A stretch of 42,056 nt of DNA from Reyranella sp. Its GTDB lineage: Bacteria; Pseudomonadota; Alphaproteobacteria; Reyranellales; Reyranellaceae. The translations under genes were made by a program, and so were the position numbers. Positions 24,325 to 32,606 of the stretch are shown piece by piece (position 1 is the first letter of the stretch; each line of letters opens with the position of its first letter). The notes under the pieces were generated by a model. It searched no databases, was not told the DNA's origin, and was given only the letters and a program-made list of their open reading frames with translations. Location of the stretch: positions 1 to 42,056 of the forward strand of contig JAIEOV010000086.1 of the NCBI GenBank assembly GCA_019750135.1. The letters run 5' to 3'.

Positions 24325-26640
24325 TTATCGGCGCAGCATCTCTCGGACCCTGAGGGCGAGCGCGTCGAGGGCGAACGGCTTGGTCACCATCTCCATGCCC
24401 GGCGTCAGGAAAGGGGCCTGGCCGGTGGCATGCTCGGCATAGCCAGTGACGAACAGCACCTTCAGGTCGGGGCGATGCTGGCGGGCGATTTCCGCCACCT
24501 GTCGGCCGTTCATGCCGGGCAGGCCGACGTCGGAGATCAGCAGGTCGATCGGGGTGTTGGATGTCAGGATGGCCACGGCCGTCTGGCTGTCGCTCGCCTC
24601 GAGACAGGCGTAGCCCAGTTCGCGCAGCACCTCCGAGATGATCAGGCGCACACCCGAATCGTCCTCGAGGACCAGCACTGTCTCGCCGGCGCCCGCCGTG
24701 GCGGCACGCGAGGGAGCGACGGGCCGCGGCTCGACGATGCCCTGGTAACGCGGCACATAAAGCCTGAAGGTCGTGCCCTTGCCTTCGGTGCTTTCGACGC
24801 GCACGTGGCCGCGTGACTGCTTGGCGAAGCCGTAGATCATAGAAAGGCCGAGGCCTGTCCCCTGGCCGATCGGCTTGGTCGTGAAGAACGGCTCGAACAC
24901 TTTTGTCAGGACCTCCGGTGACATGCCGACGCCGGTGTCGCTGACGCGAACGACCGTGTAGTCGCCGACGTCGATCTCTTCGTGGCCCAGCTGTCCCCTG
25001 GCCTCGATGACGGCGCTCTCGGTGGCGATCGTGAGCGTCCCACCTCCGGGCATCGCATCCCGGGCGTTGATGGCGAGGTTGAGGATCGCGTTCTCGAGCT
25101 GGTGCCCGTCAGTCAGTGCGTGACCGAGCCCAGGCGCGAGATCGACCACCAGCTTGACCTTTTCGCCCAGCGTGCTCAGCAAGAGCTGCTTCATGCCCTG
25201 GACGAGCTGATTCACGTCCACCGCCTTGGGATCGAGCGGCTGGCGGCGGGCAAAGGCGAGCAGGCGATGGGTGAGGGAGGCGGCACGGTTCGCCGCGGCG
25301 ATCGCGCTGTTCGTGAAGTTCTGCACGTCGTCGTACCGCGCATCGCGGATGCGTCGCTGCAATACCTCCATGGAGCCGATGATGGCGGTCAGCATGTTGT
25401 TGAAGTCATGCGCTATTCCGCCGGTGAGCTGGCCGATCGCCTCCATTTTCTGCGAATGGCGCAACGCGTCCTCGGCCTTGCGCAGGGCTTCCTCGGCCTC
25501 GCGTTCGGCGGTGACGTCGCGGCCGACCGCCTGGAGCAGGCTGTCGGCCGCCACGGCGCTCCACTCGATACGCCGAATTGTGCCGCCACCCGTCCGCATG
25601 CCGAGCTCGAACAATTTGGGTGCGGTCCCACGCGACAGATCGTCGAGCTCGGTCTGCAGCGTCGCGCGCTCTTCGGCAACGACGAAGTCGAGGACGTTGG
25701 CGCCGAGCAGTTCGGCCTCTTGCCAGCCCAGCAGGCGCGTCCAGGCGGGATTGACCGAGCTGATCGTGCCGTCGAGGGCCGCCACCAGCATGACGTCGGT
25801 CGACAGCGTCCACATGCGATTCCGGTCGGCGGTGCTCTGGGCGACCCGTTTTTCCAGCGTCTGGTTGAGCAGGCGCAGCGCGTCGACTGCCATGCGCCGC
25901 TCGTTCACATCGCGCAGGATGGCGGTGACGAAGGTCCGGCCCTCGCTGGTCCAGCTCGACGCCGACGCCTCGAGGTAGCTCGGCGAGCCGTTCTTGCGCA
26001 GGGCCGTGAGCTCGATCGGCCGCGCCAGCGTGACGCCGTCGCGGAATGCCCGGAAAGCGGTGGTCCATTCCTGCGGGTCCGTGAGGAAGGACGAGAGCGA
26101 GCGGCCGATGAGCTCGTCCGGCGGATAACCGAGCTCGCGCGCCGCGGCGGGGTTGACGAACTGGATCGTGCCTTCCGCGTCGAGCGTCAGGATCGTATCG
26201 GGGGCACTGCGCACGACGGCGTCATAGCGCGCGTTCTGGCGCTCGCGCAGGATCCGCTCGCGGCCGGCGATGACGGTGACATCAGTGACCTGCAGCACGC
26301 AACCGAGGCTGGGGCGGCTGCCGGTCGGGCGGACCGCGATGTTGTGGACGAGCTCGCGTCCGGTGTTGGTCCGCAGGGGGAAAACGGCGGGATGGAGGGT
26401 GTGGGTGACGAGACTCGACGCTCCGAGCTCCAGGGCGTGCTCGATCGCGGTGGTCAGCCTCGCCGGAATTCGACCGGGAAAGAGGTCGCCCAGGCTGCGG
26501 CCGCGGGCCGTGGCGCTCGCTATGCCGCTGGCTTTCTCCATCCAGACGTTCCAGCCGACGATGCGACGATGGCAGTCGAGCAGGACGAGCCCGAGATCGA
26601 GGACATCGAGAATGCCGGGGTCGGCTTTCGGCTCAACCAC
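24325..26640 (-). CDS. PAS-domain hybrid histidine kinase
   Basis: A 771-residue soluble kinase with no membrane segment. Three PAS domains lie at about 10-125, 139-250 and 273-385. The dimerisation/phosphoacceptor helix has His411 in GGIAHDFNN, and the ATPase domain has ENAILNLAINARDAM, DTGVGM and GTGLGLS (517-600). A C-terminal receiver has Asp704 (LISDVGLPGMNG) and Lys754. The GTG at 26640 overlaps the cheC-like stop by eight bases. It probably senses a cytoplasmic cue and passes phosphate to its own receiver and the adjacent single-domain regulator. The signal is unknown. Confidence 0.9.
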   Translation of the reverse strand: MVEPKADPGILDVLDLGLVLLDCHRRIVGWNVWMEKASGIASATARGRSLGDLFPGRIPARLTTAIEHALELGASSLVTHTLHPAVFPLRTNTGRELVHNIAVRPTGSRPSLGCVLQVTDVTVIAGRERILRERQNARYDAVVRSAPDTILTLDAEGTIQFVNPAAARELGYPPDELIGRSLSSFLTDPQEWTTAFRAFRDGVTLARPIELTALRKNGSPSYLEASASSWTSEGRTFVTAILRDVNERRMAVDALRLLNQTLEKRVAQSTADRNRMWTLSTDVMLVAALDGTISSVNPAWTRLLGWQEAELLGANVLDFVVAEERATLQTELDDLSRGTAPKLFELGMRTGGGTIRRIEWSAVAADSLLQAVGRDVTAEREAEEALRKAEDALRHSQKMEAIGQLTGGIAHDFNNMLTAIIGSMEVLQRRIRDARYDDVQNFTNSAIAAANRAASLTHRLLAFARRQPLDPKAVDVNQLVQGMKQLLLSTLGEKVKLVVDLAPGLGHALTDGHQLENAILNLAINARDAMPGGGTLTIATESAVIEARGQLGHEEIDVGDYTVVRVSDTGVGMSPEVLTKVFEPFFTTKPIGQGTGLGLSMIYGFAKQSRGHVRVESTEGKGTTFRLYVPRYQGIVEPRPVAPSRAATAGAGETVLVLEDDSGVRLIISEVLRELGYACLEASDSQTAVAILTSNTPIDLLISDVGLPGMNGRQVAEIARQHRPDLKVLFVTGYAEHATGQAPFLTPGMEMVTKPFALDALALRVREMLRR

Positions 26641-27280
26641 GGTCTTCGGCGGGAGCAGCTCCGCCTGCTGTGCGTTCGATGAATTCCCCGAGCAGGACGC
26701 GCAACACCGCGAGCGACGGCATGTCCATGATCATGGCGATGTAGCCGCGGATGTCGCGACTGCGGATGGCGAAGTTGATGAAGAGGAACATCACGACGTC
26801 GCCGGCGGCCGGAGGCGGCGCGAGGTCGAAGAAGACCGCTGGCTCGCCGCGCAGGATCTCGGGCAGCGACATCTTCAGGCTGCGTTGGAGGAGGTTGGCG
26901 ACGGTCGCCAGGCAGCCGTTCAGGATGATGTTGCCGATCTCGGCCAGCGCCTCCTGTTCGAGCTCGATGATCTCTTCGAGCGGCAGGTCGCCGCCGACGA
27001 CGGCCCTCACCAGCTCCAGGCTCTTGGTGTCGGGGAAGATCAGCAGTGCGCGGCCGCTGATGTCGCCTTCGAACACCTGATGGATGCCGACGAGATGGCT
27101 GACCTCGTTCTCGCCCAGAGCCAGGATCGCCTTGTCTCGGCTGACCAGCGTGACCTTGGGCACGGACAGCAGCACCTGCTCGCCGACCATCTCCCGCAGG
27201 CTCGCCGCCGCCCGGCCAACGCCGATGTTGACCATCTCCGTCAGGGCGTCGAGCTCGAGCTCGCTCAGGATATCCGTCAT
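26633..27280 (-). CDS. cheC: CheC-type chemotaxis phosphatase
   Basis: A 215-residue CheC-family protein that would dephosphorylate CheY-type regulators. Both catalytic motifs of the family are intact: Glu15-x2-Asn18-x22-Pro41 and Glu114-x2-Asn117-x22-Pro140, an internal repeat that is the CheC signature. Its ATG overlaps the stop of the CheY-like gene by four bases, and its end overlaps the kinase start by eight. The adjacent CheY-like proteins are the likely substrates. CheD, the usual partner of CheC, is not in the window. Confidence 0.85.
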   Translation of the reverse strand: MTDILSELELDALTEMVNIGVGRAAASLREMVGEQVLLSVPKVTLVSRDKAILALGENEVSHLVGIHQVFEGDISGRALLIFPDTKSLELVRAVVGGDLPLEEIIELEQEALAEIGNIILNGCLATVANLLQRSLKMSLPEILRGEPAVFFDLAPPPAAGDVVMFLFINFAIRSRDIRGYIAMIMDMPSLAVLRVLLGEFIERTAGGAAPAEDRG

Positions 27281-27654
27281 TGCGCGGCCAGTCGCTTTAT
27301 CGCGTCGTCGAGGAATTCGCGCATTGGCTTTTCGGTCAGCGGCTTCTGCAAGAAGGTTGCGCCGACTTCCCGGGCTCTGGTCACGACTTCCACCTGATGA
27401 TTGGCCGAGATCACCGCCAACGGCATGCTGGGCTTCAGCGCCAGCAGTTCGGCTGCCAGATGCAGGCCGTCCCGCCCGGGCATGTTGAAATCGAGGATGG
27501 CGAGATCGAAGGCGTCTTTGCCTGCCAGGGCCAGGGCTTCATCGGCGTTGGCCGCTTCAACCCGGGTCCAGCCGGGCTGCAAGGTCGTCAATGCCTTGGC
27601 GACGGCCATGCGCGCCAGTTTGCTGTCGTCGACGACCAGAACCCTGTAGCCCAT
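27277..27654 (-). CDS. CheY-like single-domain response regulator
   Basis: A 125-residue receiver: acidic pair in VVDDSK, Asp in AILDFNMPGRDG, and Lys in LQKPLTEKP. It has no output domain. It is separated from cheA by 93 bases and overlaps cheC, so it heads a second transcription or translation block of the cluster. It is likely a phosphate-accepting partner of CheA or of the hybrid kinase, with CheC as the phosphatase. Confidence 0.88.
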   Translation of the reverse strand: MGYRVLVVDDSKLARMAVAKALTTLQPGWTRVEAANADEALALAGKDAFDLAILDFNMPGRDGLHLAAELLALKPSMPLAVISANHQVEVVTRAREVGATFLQKPLTEKPMREFLDDAIKRLAAQ

Positions 27655-27690
27655 AAATGTTCGCTTTCCCTCGACCGCAGCGTATCGGGC

Positions 27691-27718
27691 TTGATACCAT
27701 CCCCCGGGCCCGACTCAA
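27691..27718 (-). promoter_or_regulatory. Possible promoter for the CheY-CheC-kinase block
   Basis: On the minus strand TTGAGT (27718-27713) and TATCAA (27696-27691) are 16 bases apart, each with four of six consensus matches, in the only sizeable gap between cheA and the downstream genes. Start of transcription would be about 30 bases before the ATG at 27654. Tentative. Confidence 0.3.
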
Positions 27719-27747
27719 CCGTCCTGGTTGCCAGGCGGAGAGACCTA

Positions 27748-29676
27748 TTATGGATGCAACATTTCCCGCCCCCCGACGTTCCCCACAATTTTGTGCAAAT
27801 CAAGCACAATCAGGACCCTGCCGTCGCCCAGAAGCGTCGTGCCGTCGATGCCGGGAATGCCGGCCAGAAGACCCTCCGGCGGCTTCAGCATGACGTCCAT
27901 CCGGGCGCCAAGCCGATCGACCTCCAGGCCCCCCAGCTGCCCGCCGACACCGACCACCAACACGTTGGCATCGGTATCGGACCGCCGGGCTTGTTGTCCC
28001 AGCGCCTCGGCAAGATCGATGACCGGGATGGTCCGGCCGCGTAAGACCATGGCGCGGGCGGCCCCGATGGGCAAAATCGCATCGCGGCCGATGCGGACGG
28101 TCTCGACGACGGCCTCGATCGGCACGCCGAAGACCTGGCCGGCAACCTCGACGGTCAGGACCTTGGTCATCATCACGGTGAACGGCAGGGCAAGGCGCAC
28201 CGTCGTGCCGCGCTGCAACTGACTCGACACCGAAACCCGCCCGCCCAAGCGCTCTATGGTGGTGCGGACGACGTCCATCCCGACGCCGCGGCCCGACAGG
28301 GCGGTGACCTCGCCGGCGGTCGAGAAGCCGGGCGCGAAGATCAGATCGATGGCCTCTGCGTCCGTCATGGCCTCCAGCGCCGTATCGGTCGCGACGTTGC
28401 GTTGGCGCGCGACCTCGCGGATCCGTGCTGCATCGATGCCGCGGCCGTCATCCTCGACCTCTATCACGACATGGTCGCTCTGCCGGGCGGCCCGCAGCCG
28501 GATCGTCGCAGTAGCCGGCTTTCCGAGTGCCACCCGCTCGGACGCGCTCTCAACGCCATGGTCGAGCCCGTTGCGCAGGATATGGAGGAGGGGTTCTGAA
28601 ATTGCTTCCACGATCGTCTTGTCCGCCTCGGTCGTGGCGCCTTCGATCATCAGGCGTGCCGGCTTGCCGAGCGAGGTGGCCATCTCGCGGACCAGGCGGG
28701 GGAAACGTTGGAAGGCATGCTGGAGCGGCAGGACGCGAAGGCTGAACACCGAGCGCTGCAGCTCTCCGACCAGGCGATCGAGCAGGAGATGCTGGTTCTT
28801 GAGGGCAACCGCGAGACCCCGCGGATCGACCTCGTCCTGCGCACGCTCGGCAGAATGACCGACCGCGTTCTTGGCGATCAGCAGCTCGCCGGTCAGCCGT
28901 ACGAGGCTGTCGATCCGCTCCACATCAACGCGCAAGGTGGTTTCCGCCGCCTGCGGCGCGAGGGTACCGGGCAGCGCGGTCGGACGGTCCGACAGCCCTT
29001 CGAGGATCCGGTCGATCGCCTCGATCATGGCCTCGGCGTCGCCGGCGATGAGGCTGCTCTGCAGAGGCCCTTCGAAGTCCGTCGCATCCAGCGAACCGCC
29101 ATGATGGCGCAGCACGTTGGCGGCGACACGGCCGGCCGATTCGAGGCGCCCTGCCGCGCCCTCGGGCGCCGGCTCCGACAGCATCAGCTTCTGCGCTTCG
29201 AGAAGCTCGCGGCCGATGGCGGAGAACGCCCCGGCATCACTCGATCTCTTGCCTGGCTGGGCCTGACCATCTGACGTGGCAGAGGTCTTGTCCGCGGTGG
29301 CAAGGGTCGAGAAACGACGGACGAGATCATCGGCTTGCCCGTCGGCCCCAGGCGGAAGCTCGCCTGTCGCCTGCATCTGGTCGATCCAGGCGCTGACCTG
29401 ATCCAGGGATGCCAGGCACATGTCGATAAGGGCAGGCGTGATCGGGGCACTGTTCGACCGGACGGCCGAGAGCACGTCCTCGGCGGCATGTAACGCCCGC
29501 GCCATCGCGTCGAAGTCGACGATGCCCGCCGCGCCCTTCAGCGTGTGGAAGGCGCGGAAGGCTCCGTCGAGGCGCTCGCGGTCGTCAGGATGCTCCTCGA
29601 GCGCCAGCAGGTCGTCGTTTCCCTGGCTCACCAGCTCGCGACCCTCGATCAGGAACTGCTCGACGAATTCGTTCAT
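27748..29676 (-). CDS. cheA: CheA-type histidine kinase
   Basis: A 642-residue CheA. The HPt domain has the phospho-accepting His44 in FHTLKGAAG. A variable linker (about 105-245) follows, then the dimerisation domain (about 246-315), the ATPase domain with N-box HILRNGLDHGVE (365-376), DDGRGID (409-415) and SGRGVGMD (461-468), and a C-terminal CheW-like coupling domain (500-642). No separate CheY/CheB-binding P2 domain is evident. The ATG at 29676 overlaps the preceding regulator by three bases; an ATG five codons upstream is less likely. It is coupled to the receptor through the triple CheW protein encoded upstream. Confidence 0.9.
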   Translation of the reverse strand: MNEFVEQFLIEGRELVSQGNDDLLALEEHPDDRERLDGAFRAFHTLKGAAGIVDFDAMARALHAAEDVLSAVRSNSAPITPALIDMCLASLDQVSAWIDQMQATGELPPGADGQADDLVRRFSTLATADKTSATSDGQAQPGKRSSDAGAFSAIGRELLEAQKLMLSEPAPEGAAGRLESAGRVAANVLRHHGGSLDATDFEGPLQSSLIAGDAEAMIEAIDRILEGLSDRPTALPGTLAPQAAETTLRVDVERIDSLVRLTGELLIAKNAVGHSAERAQDEVDPRGLAVALKNQHLLLDRLVGELQRSVFSLRVLPLQHAFQRFPRLVREMATSLGKPARLMIEGATTEADKTIVEAISEPLLHILRNGLDHGVESASERVALGKPATATIRLRAARQSDHVVIEVEDDGRGIDAARIREVARQRNVATDTALEAMTDAEAIDLIFAPGFSTAGEVTALSGRGVGMDVVRTTIERLGGRVSVSSQLQRGTTVRLALPFTVMMTKVLTVEVAGQVFGVPIEAVVETVRIGRDAILPIGAARAMVLRGRTIPVIDLAEALGQQARRSDTDANVLVVGVGGQLGGLEVDRLGARMDVMLKPPEGLLAGIPGIDGTTLLGDGRVLIVLDLHKIVGNVGGREMLHP

Positions 29677-30062
29677 GCCGGCATTCCGCACATGATTGTT
29701 GCGTGTGCGACGAGCGAGTCCTGTGCGACGGGCTTCACGAGGTAGAAATTGGCACCGGCCAAGCGGGCGGCGCGCTGGTCCTCGGGGCGCGCCTCGGTGC
29801 TTGTGACGAGTGCCGGAATGGAGGAAATAGACGACGCCTGCTGCCGCAGCCGCCTCAGGAACGTGAAGCCGTCCATCTGCGGCATGTTCACGTCGACGAT
29901 CAGCAGATCGAACGACTCGGCCAGCACTTTCTCGAGCGCTTCGACGCCATTCAAAGCCTCGCCGACCTCGAAGCCGGCGCGCTCCAGCGCGTCGCGGTAA
30001 TAGCGGCGCACCAGGCTCGCATCGTCGACGATGAGAACGCGCTTGGCCGACGTCTCAACCAT
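29673..30062 (-). CDS. cheY: CheY-like single-domain response regulator
   Basis: A 129-residue receiver: VDDAS, phospho-accepting Asp in LIVDVNMPQMDG, Thr/Ser in VTSTEA and Lys in LVKPV. The ATG at 30062 overlaps the cheR stop by eight bases, and its stop overlaps the cheA start. Lying directly before cheA, it is the most likely direct target of CheA in this array. The output is not visible, since no motor genes are nearby. Confidence 0.88.
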   Translation of the reverse strand: MVETSAKRVLIVDDASLVRRYYRDALERAGFEVGEALNGVEALEKVLAESFDLLIVDVNMPQMDGFTFLRRLRQQASSISSIPALVTSTEARPEDQRAARLAGANFYLVKPVAQDSLVAHATIMCGMPA

Positions 30063-30921
30063 GGCCGCGTCCTCCGTTCCCGCCGGCTCCGGGCCTTTGA
30101 TAGACGACGGCATCGGGAAAGCGACGCACTTCGAAAAGCGGGGAAATGCGGCTCATGGACTCGGTGTGTCCCAGGCATATGAATCCGCCTGGCGCGAGCG
30201 CCTCGAACAGGTTCTCGGCTGCGATGCGGCGGGAGGCATCATCGAAGTAGATCAACACGTTTCGGCAGAAGATGACATCGAAAACGCCGTGCTGGCGGGT
30301 TTCCGTCGCATTCATGATGTTGACGGAGCTGAACTGGACCGACTCGCGCAGGTCGGAAACGACGCGCCAGCGGTCCTTGCCTGCCGGCACGAAGTATTTC
30401 TCGATGAGCGCCGGCGACAGGCGCATGAGGGCTCGGGCGCCATACTCGGCTTCGCGGGCGGCTGTCGTGCATTGCGTGTCGATGTCGGAGCCGATGATTT
30501 CGATGTCCTGGACGTCGACCTCAGGCCAGTTCTCGAGCAGCCAAATCGCGATCGAATAGGGCTCCTCGCCGGTTGCGCAGGGCACCGACCAGATGCGCAA
30601 CGCCTCGCCCGGACGCTTGGCCCGCACGCGCTCGGCCAGCAGATCGGACGACAGGCAACGCAACTGATGATCCTCTCGATAGAAGTATGTTTCGTTGACC
30701 GTGAAGGCGTTGATGAACTGCTCGATCTCGCCTGCGGCGTCGCTGCGCAGGTAGGCGAAGTAGGTCTGGAAGGACGCGATCCTGAGCGCGTTCATGCGAT
30801 CGGAGATCCGGCGCTGGACGTAATAGCGCTTGGCTTCGTTGAACAGCATGCCGGTGCGGCGATAGAGAAACTCGCAGACCCTGCGGAATTCCTCTTCCGA
30901 TACCGGCTCCAGCTCACTCAC
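30055..30921 (-). CDS. cheR: CheR-type receptor methyltransferase
   Basis: A 288-residue CheR. The N-terminal helical domain (about 1-75, RRISDRMNALRI) is followed by NAFTVNETYFYRE and the S-adenosylmethionine site IWSVPCATGEEPYSIA, then IFCRNVLIYFD. It transfers methyl groups to receptor glutamates, opposed by CheB. The GTG at 30921 is chosen because it overlaps the HEAT-repeat gene by eight bases, in the pattern of the whole cluster; the longer open frame adds unlike residues. The receptor at 34095 is the probable substrate. Confidence 0.88.
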   Translation of the reverse strand: MSELEPVSEEEFRRVCEFLYRRTGMLFNEAKRYYVQRRISDRMNALRIASFQTYFAYLRSDAAGEIEQFINAFTVNETYFYREDHQLRCLSSDLLAERVRAKRPGEALRIWSVPCATGEEPYSIAIWLLENWPEVDVQDIEIIGSDIDTQCTTAAREAEYGARALMRLSPALIEKYFVPAGKDRWRVVSDLRESVQFSSVNIMNATETRQHGVFDVIFCRNVLIYFDDASRRIAAENLFEALAPGGFICLGHTESMSRISPLFEVRRFPDAVVYQRPGAGGNGGRGHG

Positions 30922-31525
30922 GGCGGTCGCGCGCCGGCGCAATAATGCGCTCGGTCGCAACCTTGACGCTGAAGGAGATGAAAGGATCTCCGGCGAAGCG
31001 CGATGCGCAGCGCGCCAGCGAGGGCAGCGCTTCGGGCCGGCCGATCTCGGCCAGCACTTCCACCGCCGCGGCGCAGACGTTCTTCTCGGTCTCGTGCTCG
31101 AGGAGGTCGCACAGCAGCCGAGTGGCCTCCTCGTCGGCGAGCTGGCGCACGAGTTCGCAGCTCAGCAATCGGACATCGGCATCCTGGTCGGCGAACAGAG
31201 CCGGCAGATGCGGCCGGCAGGCCTCGGGCATCGCGTTCAGCGCATCGATGGCGGCGGTGCGCAGGGCGGCATCGTCCGACCTGATGTAAGGCACCACGAC
31301 CGCGGCGCTCTCCGGCGTCGCCATGCGCGCCAGGCCGGTAAAAATGGCCTCGCGCACCCGCGGATCGCTTTCGCGCGGCAATCCGTCGGCAAGCAGCTTC
31401 AGCCCTTCCGGGTGCTGGGCGGCGGCGCGCACGGCCGACCAGCGCTGCTCGGCCGTGCCTTCGCCAAGGGCTGTGGGCGCCGGAGCGGCGCCGGGTTGCG
31501 ATGGCGGCTTGCGGACGAGCGGCAT
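30914..31525 (-). CDS. HEAT-repeat protein within the chemosensory operon
   Basis: A 203-residue helical repeat protein. From about residue 35 on it contains repeated helix pairs of HEAT/PBS-lyase type (DPRVREAIFTGLARM, DDAALRTAAIDALNAM, DADVRLLSCELVRQLADEE, EKNVCAAAVEVLAEIGRPEA). No enzymatic motif is seen, so it is probably a binding scaffold. The ATG at 31525 starts one base after the cheB stop, and its end overlaps cheR. A scaffold between the two receptor-modifying enzymes may tether or regulate them; this is inference from position. Confidence 0.8.
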   Translation of the reverse strand: MPLVRKPPSQPGAAPAPTALGEGTAEQRWSAVRAAAQHPEGLKLLADGLPRESDPRVREAIFTGLARMATPESAAVVVPYIRSDDAALRTAAIDALNAMPEACRPHLPALFADQDADVRLLSCELVRQLADEEATRLLCDLLEHETEKNVCAAAVEVLAEIGRPEALPSLARCASRFAGDPFISFSVKVATERIIAPARDRRE

Positions 31526-31526
31526 G

Positions 31527-32606
31527 TTAGGGCACCAGCTTCGTGAGCCAGCCGGCAATCTCGGGCAGCGGCAGCACCCAGTCCGCGCCGTCGGCCGCCA
31601 CCAGTTCGCCAGGCATGCCCCAGACGACCGCGGTCTCTTCGGCTTCGGCGATGGTGCGGCCGCCGCGGGCCCGGAGAAGGGTCATGGCTTTGGCGCCGTC
31701 CGAGCCCATGCCCGTCATCAGCACGCCGACGATCTGGGAGGGTGGGACGTGATCCATGGCAGACCTAACGAGTCTGTCGGTGCTTGGATGCCACGGATAG
31801 CCGGGTTGTGAACGCGCCGGCAGCGCGACCAGGCCCGAAGCACGCCGGTCGATCACCATGTCGCCGTCTCCCTTCCCGACAAAGACGGAGCCAGCCTGAA
31901 GCGGGAGGGCGCGCGGCACTTCCACGACGTTGAGCGCCGACAGGCCGTCCAGCCGACGCGCCAGCGCCCCGGTGAAGGTGCCCGGCATATGCTGGGCAAC
32001 GACGATCGGCCAGGGGAAGGTGGCGGGCAGAGCCGTCAACAGGGCTTCCAGCGCGGGCGGTCCGCCCGTCGACGTTCCGACGACCACCAGTCCATCCCCG
32101 ACGGCCCGGGCGGGCGTCTTCCTTTCACGCGGCAGCTGAGCGGAAGGGGGCGCCGCCGCGTCGCGGCCGATGCGGTGCCTGATCCGCTCCTTGAGGCGGA
32201 CGCTCGACCGGATCCGCGCGGCCGATGCGGCGCGAACCTTGGTCAGGAGTTCCTCGGTCAGGTCGTCGATGTGCAGCGAGATCGCGCCCTCCGGCTTGGC
32301 GACGAAGTCGATCGCTCCCAGGCGCAAAGCCTTCAGCGTGGTCTCGGCGCCCTCGGCGGTCAGCGACGACACCATGACCACGGGGCAAGGCCGCTCGACC
32401 ATGATGCGATCGAGGCAGGTCAGTCCGTCCATCTGCGGCATCTGGACGTCGAGCGTCACGACGTCGGGCTTGAACGGTTCCAGGAGCTCGAGCGCTTCCA
32501 CGCCGTTGCGCGCGAACCGCACCTCGAAGTCGGCCGCTGTGGAGAAAATGCGGCCCAGCAACTTTCGCATGAGGGCCGAATCGTCGACGACCAGGACCTT
32601 GGTCAC
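31527..32606 (-). CDS. cheB: CheB receptor methylesterase
   Basis: A 359-residue CheB. The receiver domain at 1-125 has Asp9/10 in VVDDS, phospho-accepting Asp53 in TLDVQMPQMDG, and Lys104. After a linker the methylesterase domain has the catalytic triad Ser179 (GTSTGG), His206 (AQHMPG) and Asp303 (TGMGSDGA). The GTG at 32606 overlaps the triple-CheW stop by four bases. It removes methyl groups, and usually deamidates glutamines, on the receptor. Confidence 0.92.
   Translation of the reverse strand: MTKVLVVDDSALMRKLLGRIFSTAADFEVRFARNGVEALELLEPFKPDVVTLDVQMPQMDGLTCLDRIMVERPCPVVMVSSLTAEGAETTLKALRLGAIDFVAKPEGAISLHIDDLTEELLTKVRAASAARIRSSVRLKERIRHRIGRDAAAPPSAQLPRERKTPARAVGDGLVVVGTSTGGPPALEALLTALPATFPWPIVVAQHMPGTFTGALARRLDGLSALNVVEVPRALPLQAGSVFVGKGDGDMVIDRRASGLVALPARSQPGYPWHPSTDRLVRSAMDHVPPSQIVGVLMTGMGSDGAKAMTLLRARGGRTIAEAEETAVVWGMPGELVAADGADWVLPLPEIAGWLTKLVP

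Noticed and set aside
24982..26682. 566-codon plus-strand frame opposite the hybrid kinase
   Set aside because: Low-complexity shadow of the kinase coding strand; no motif or ribosome binding site.
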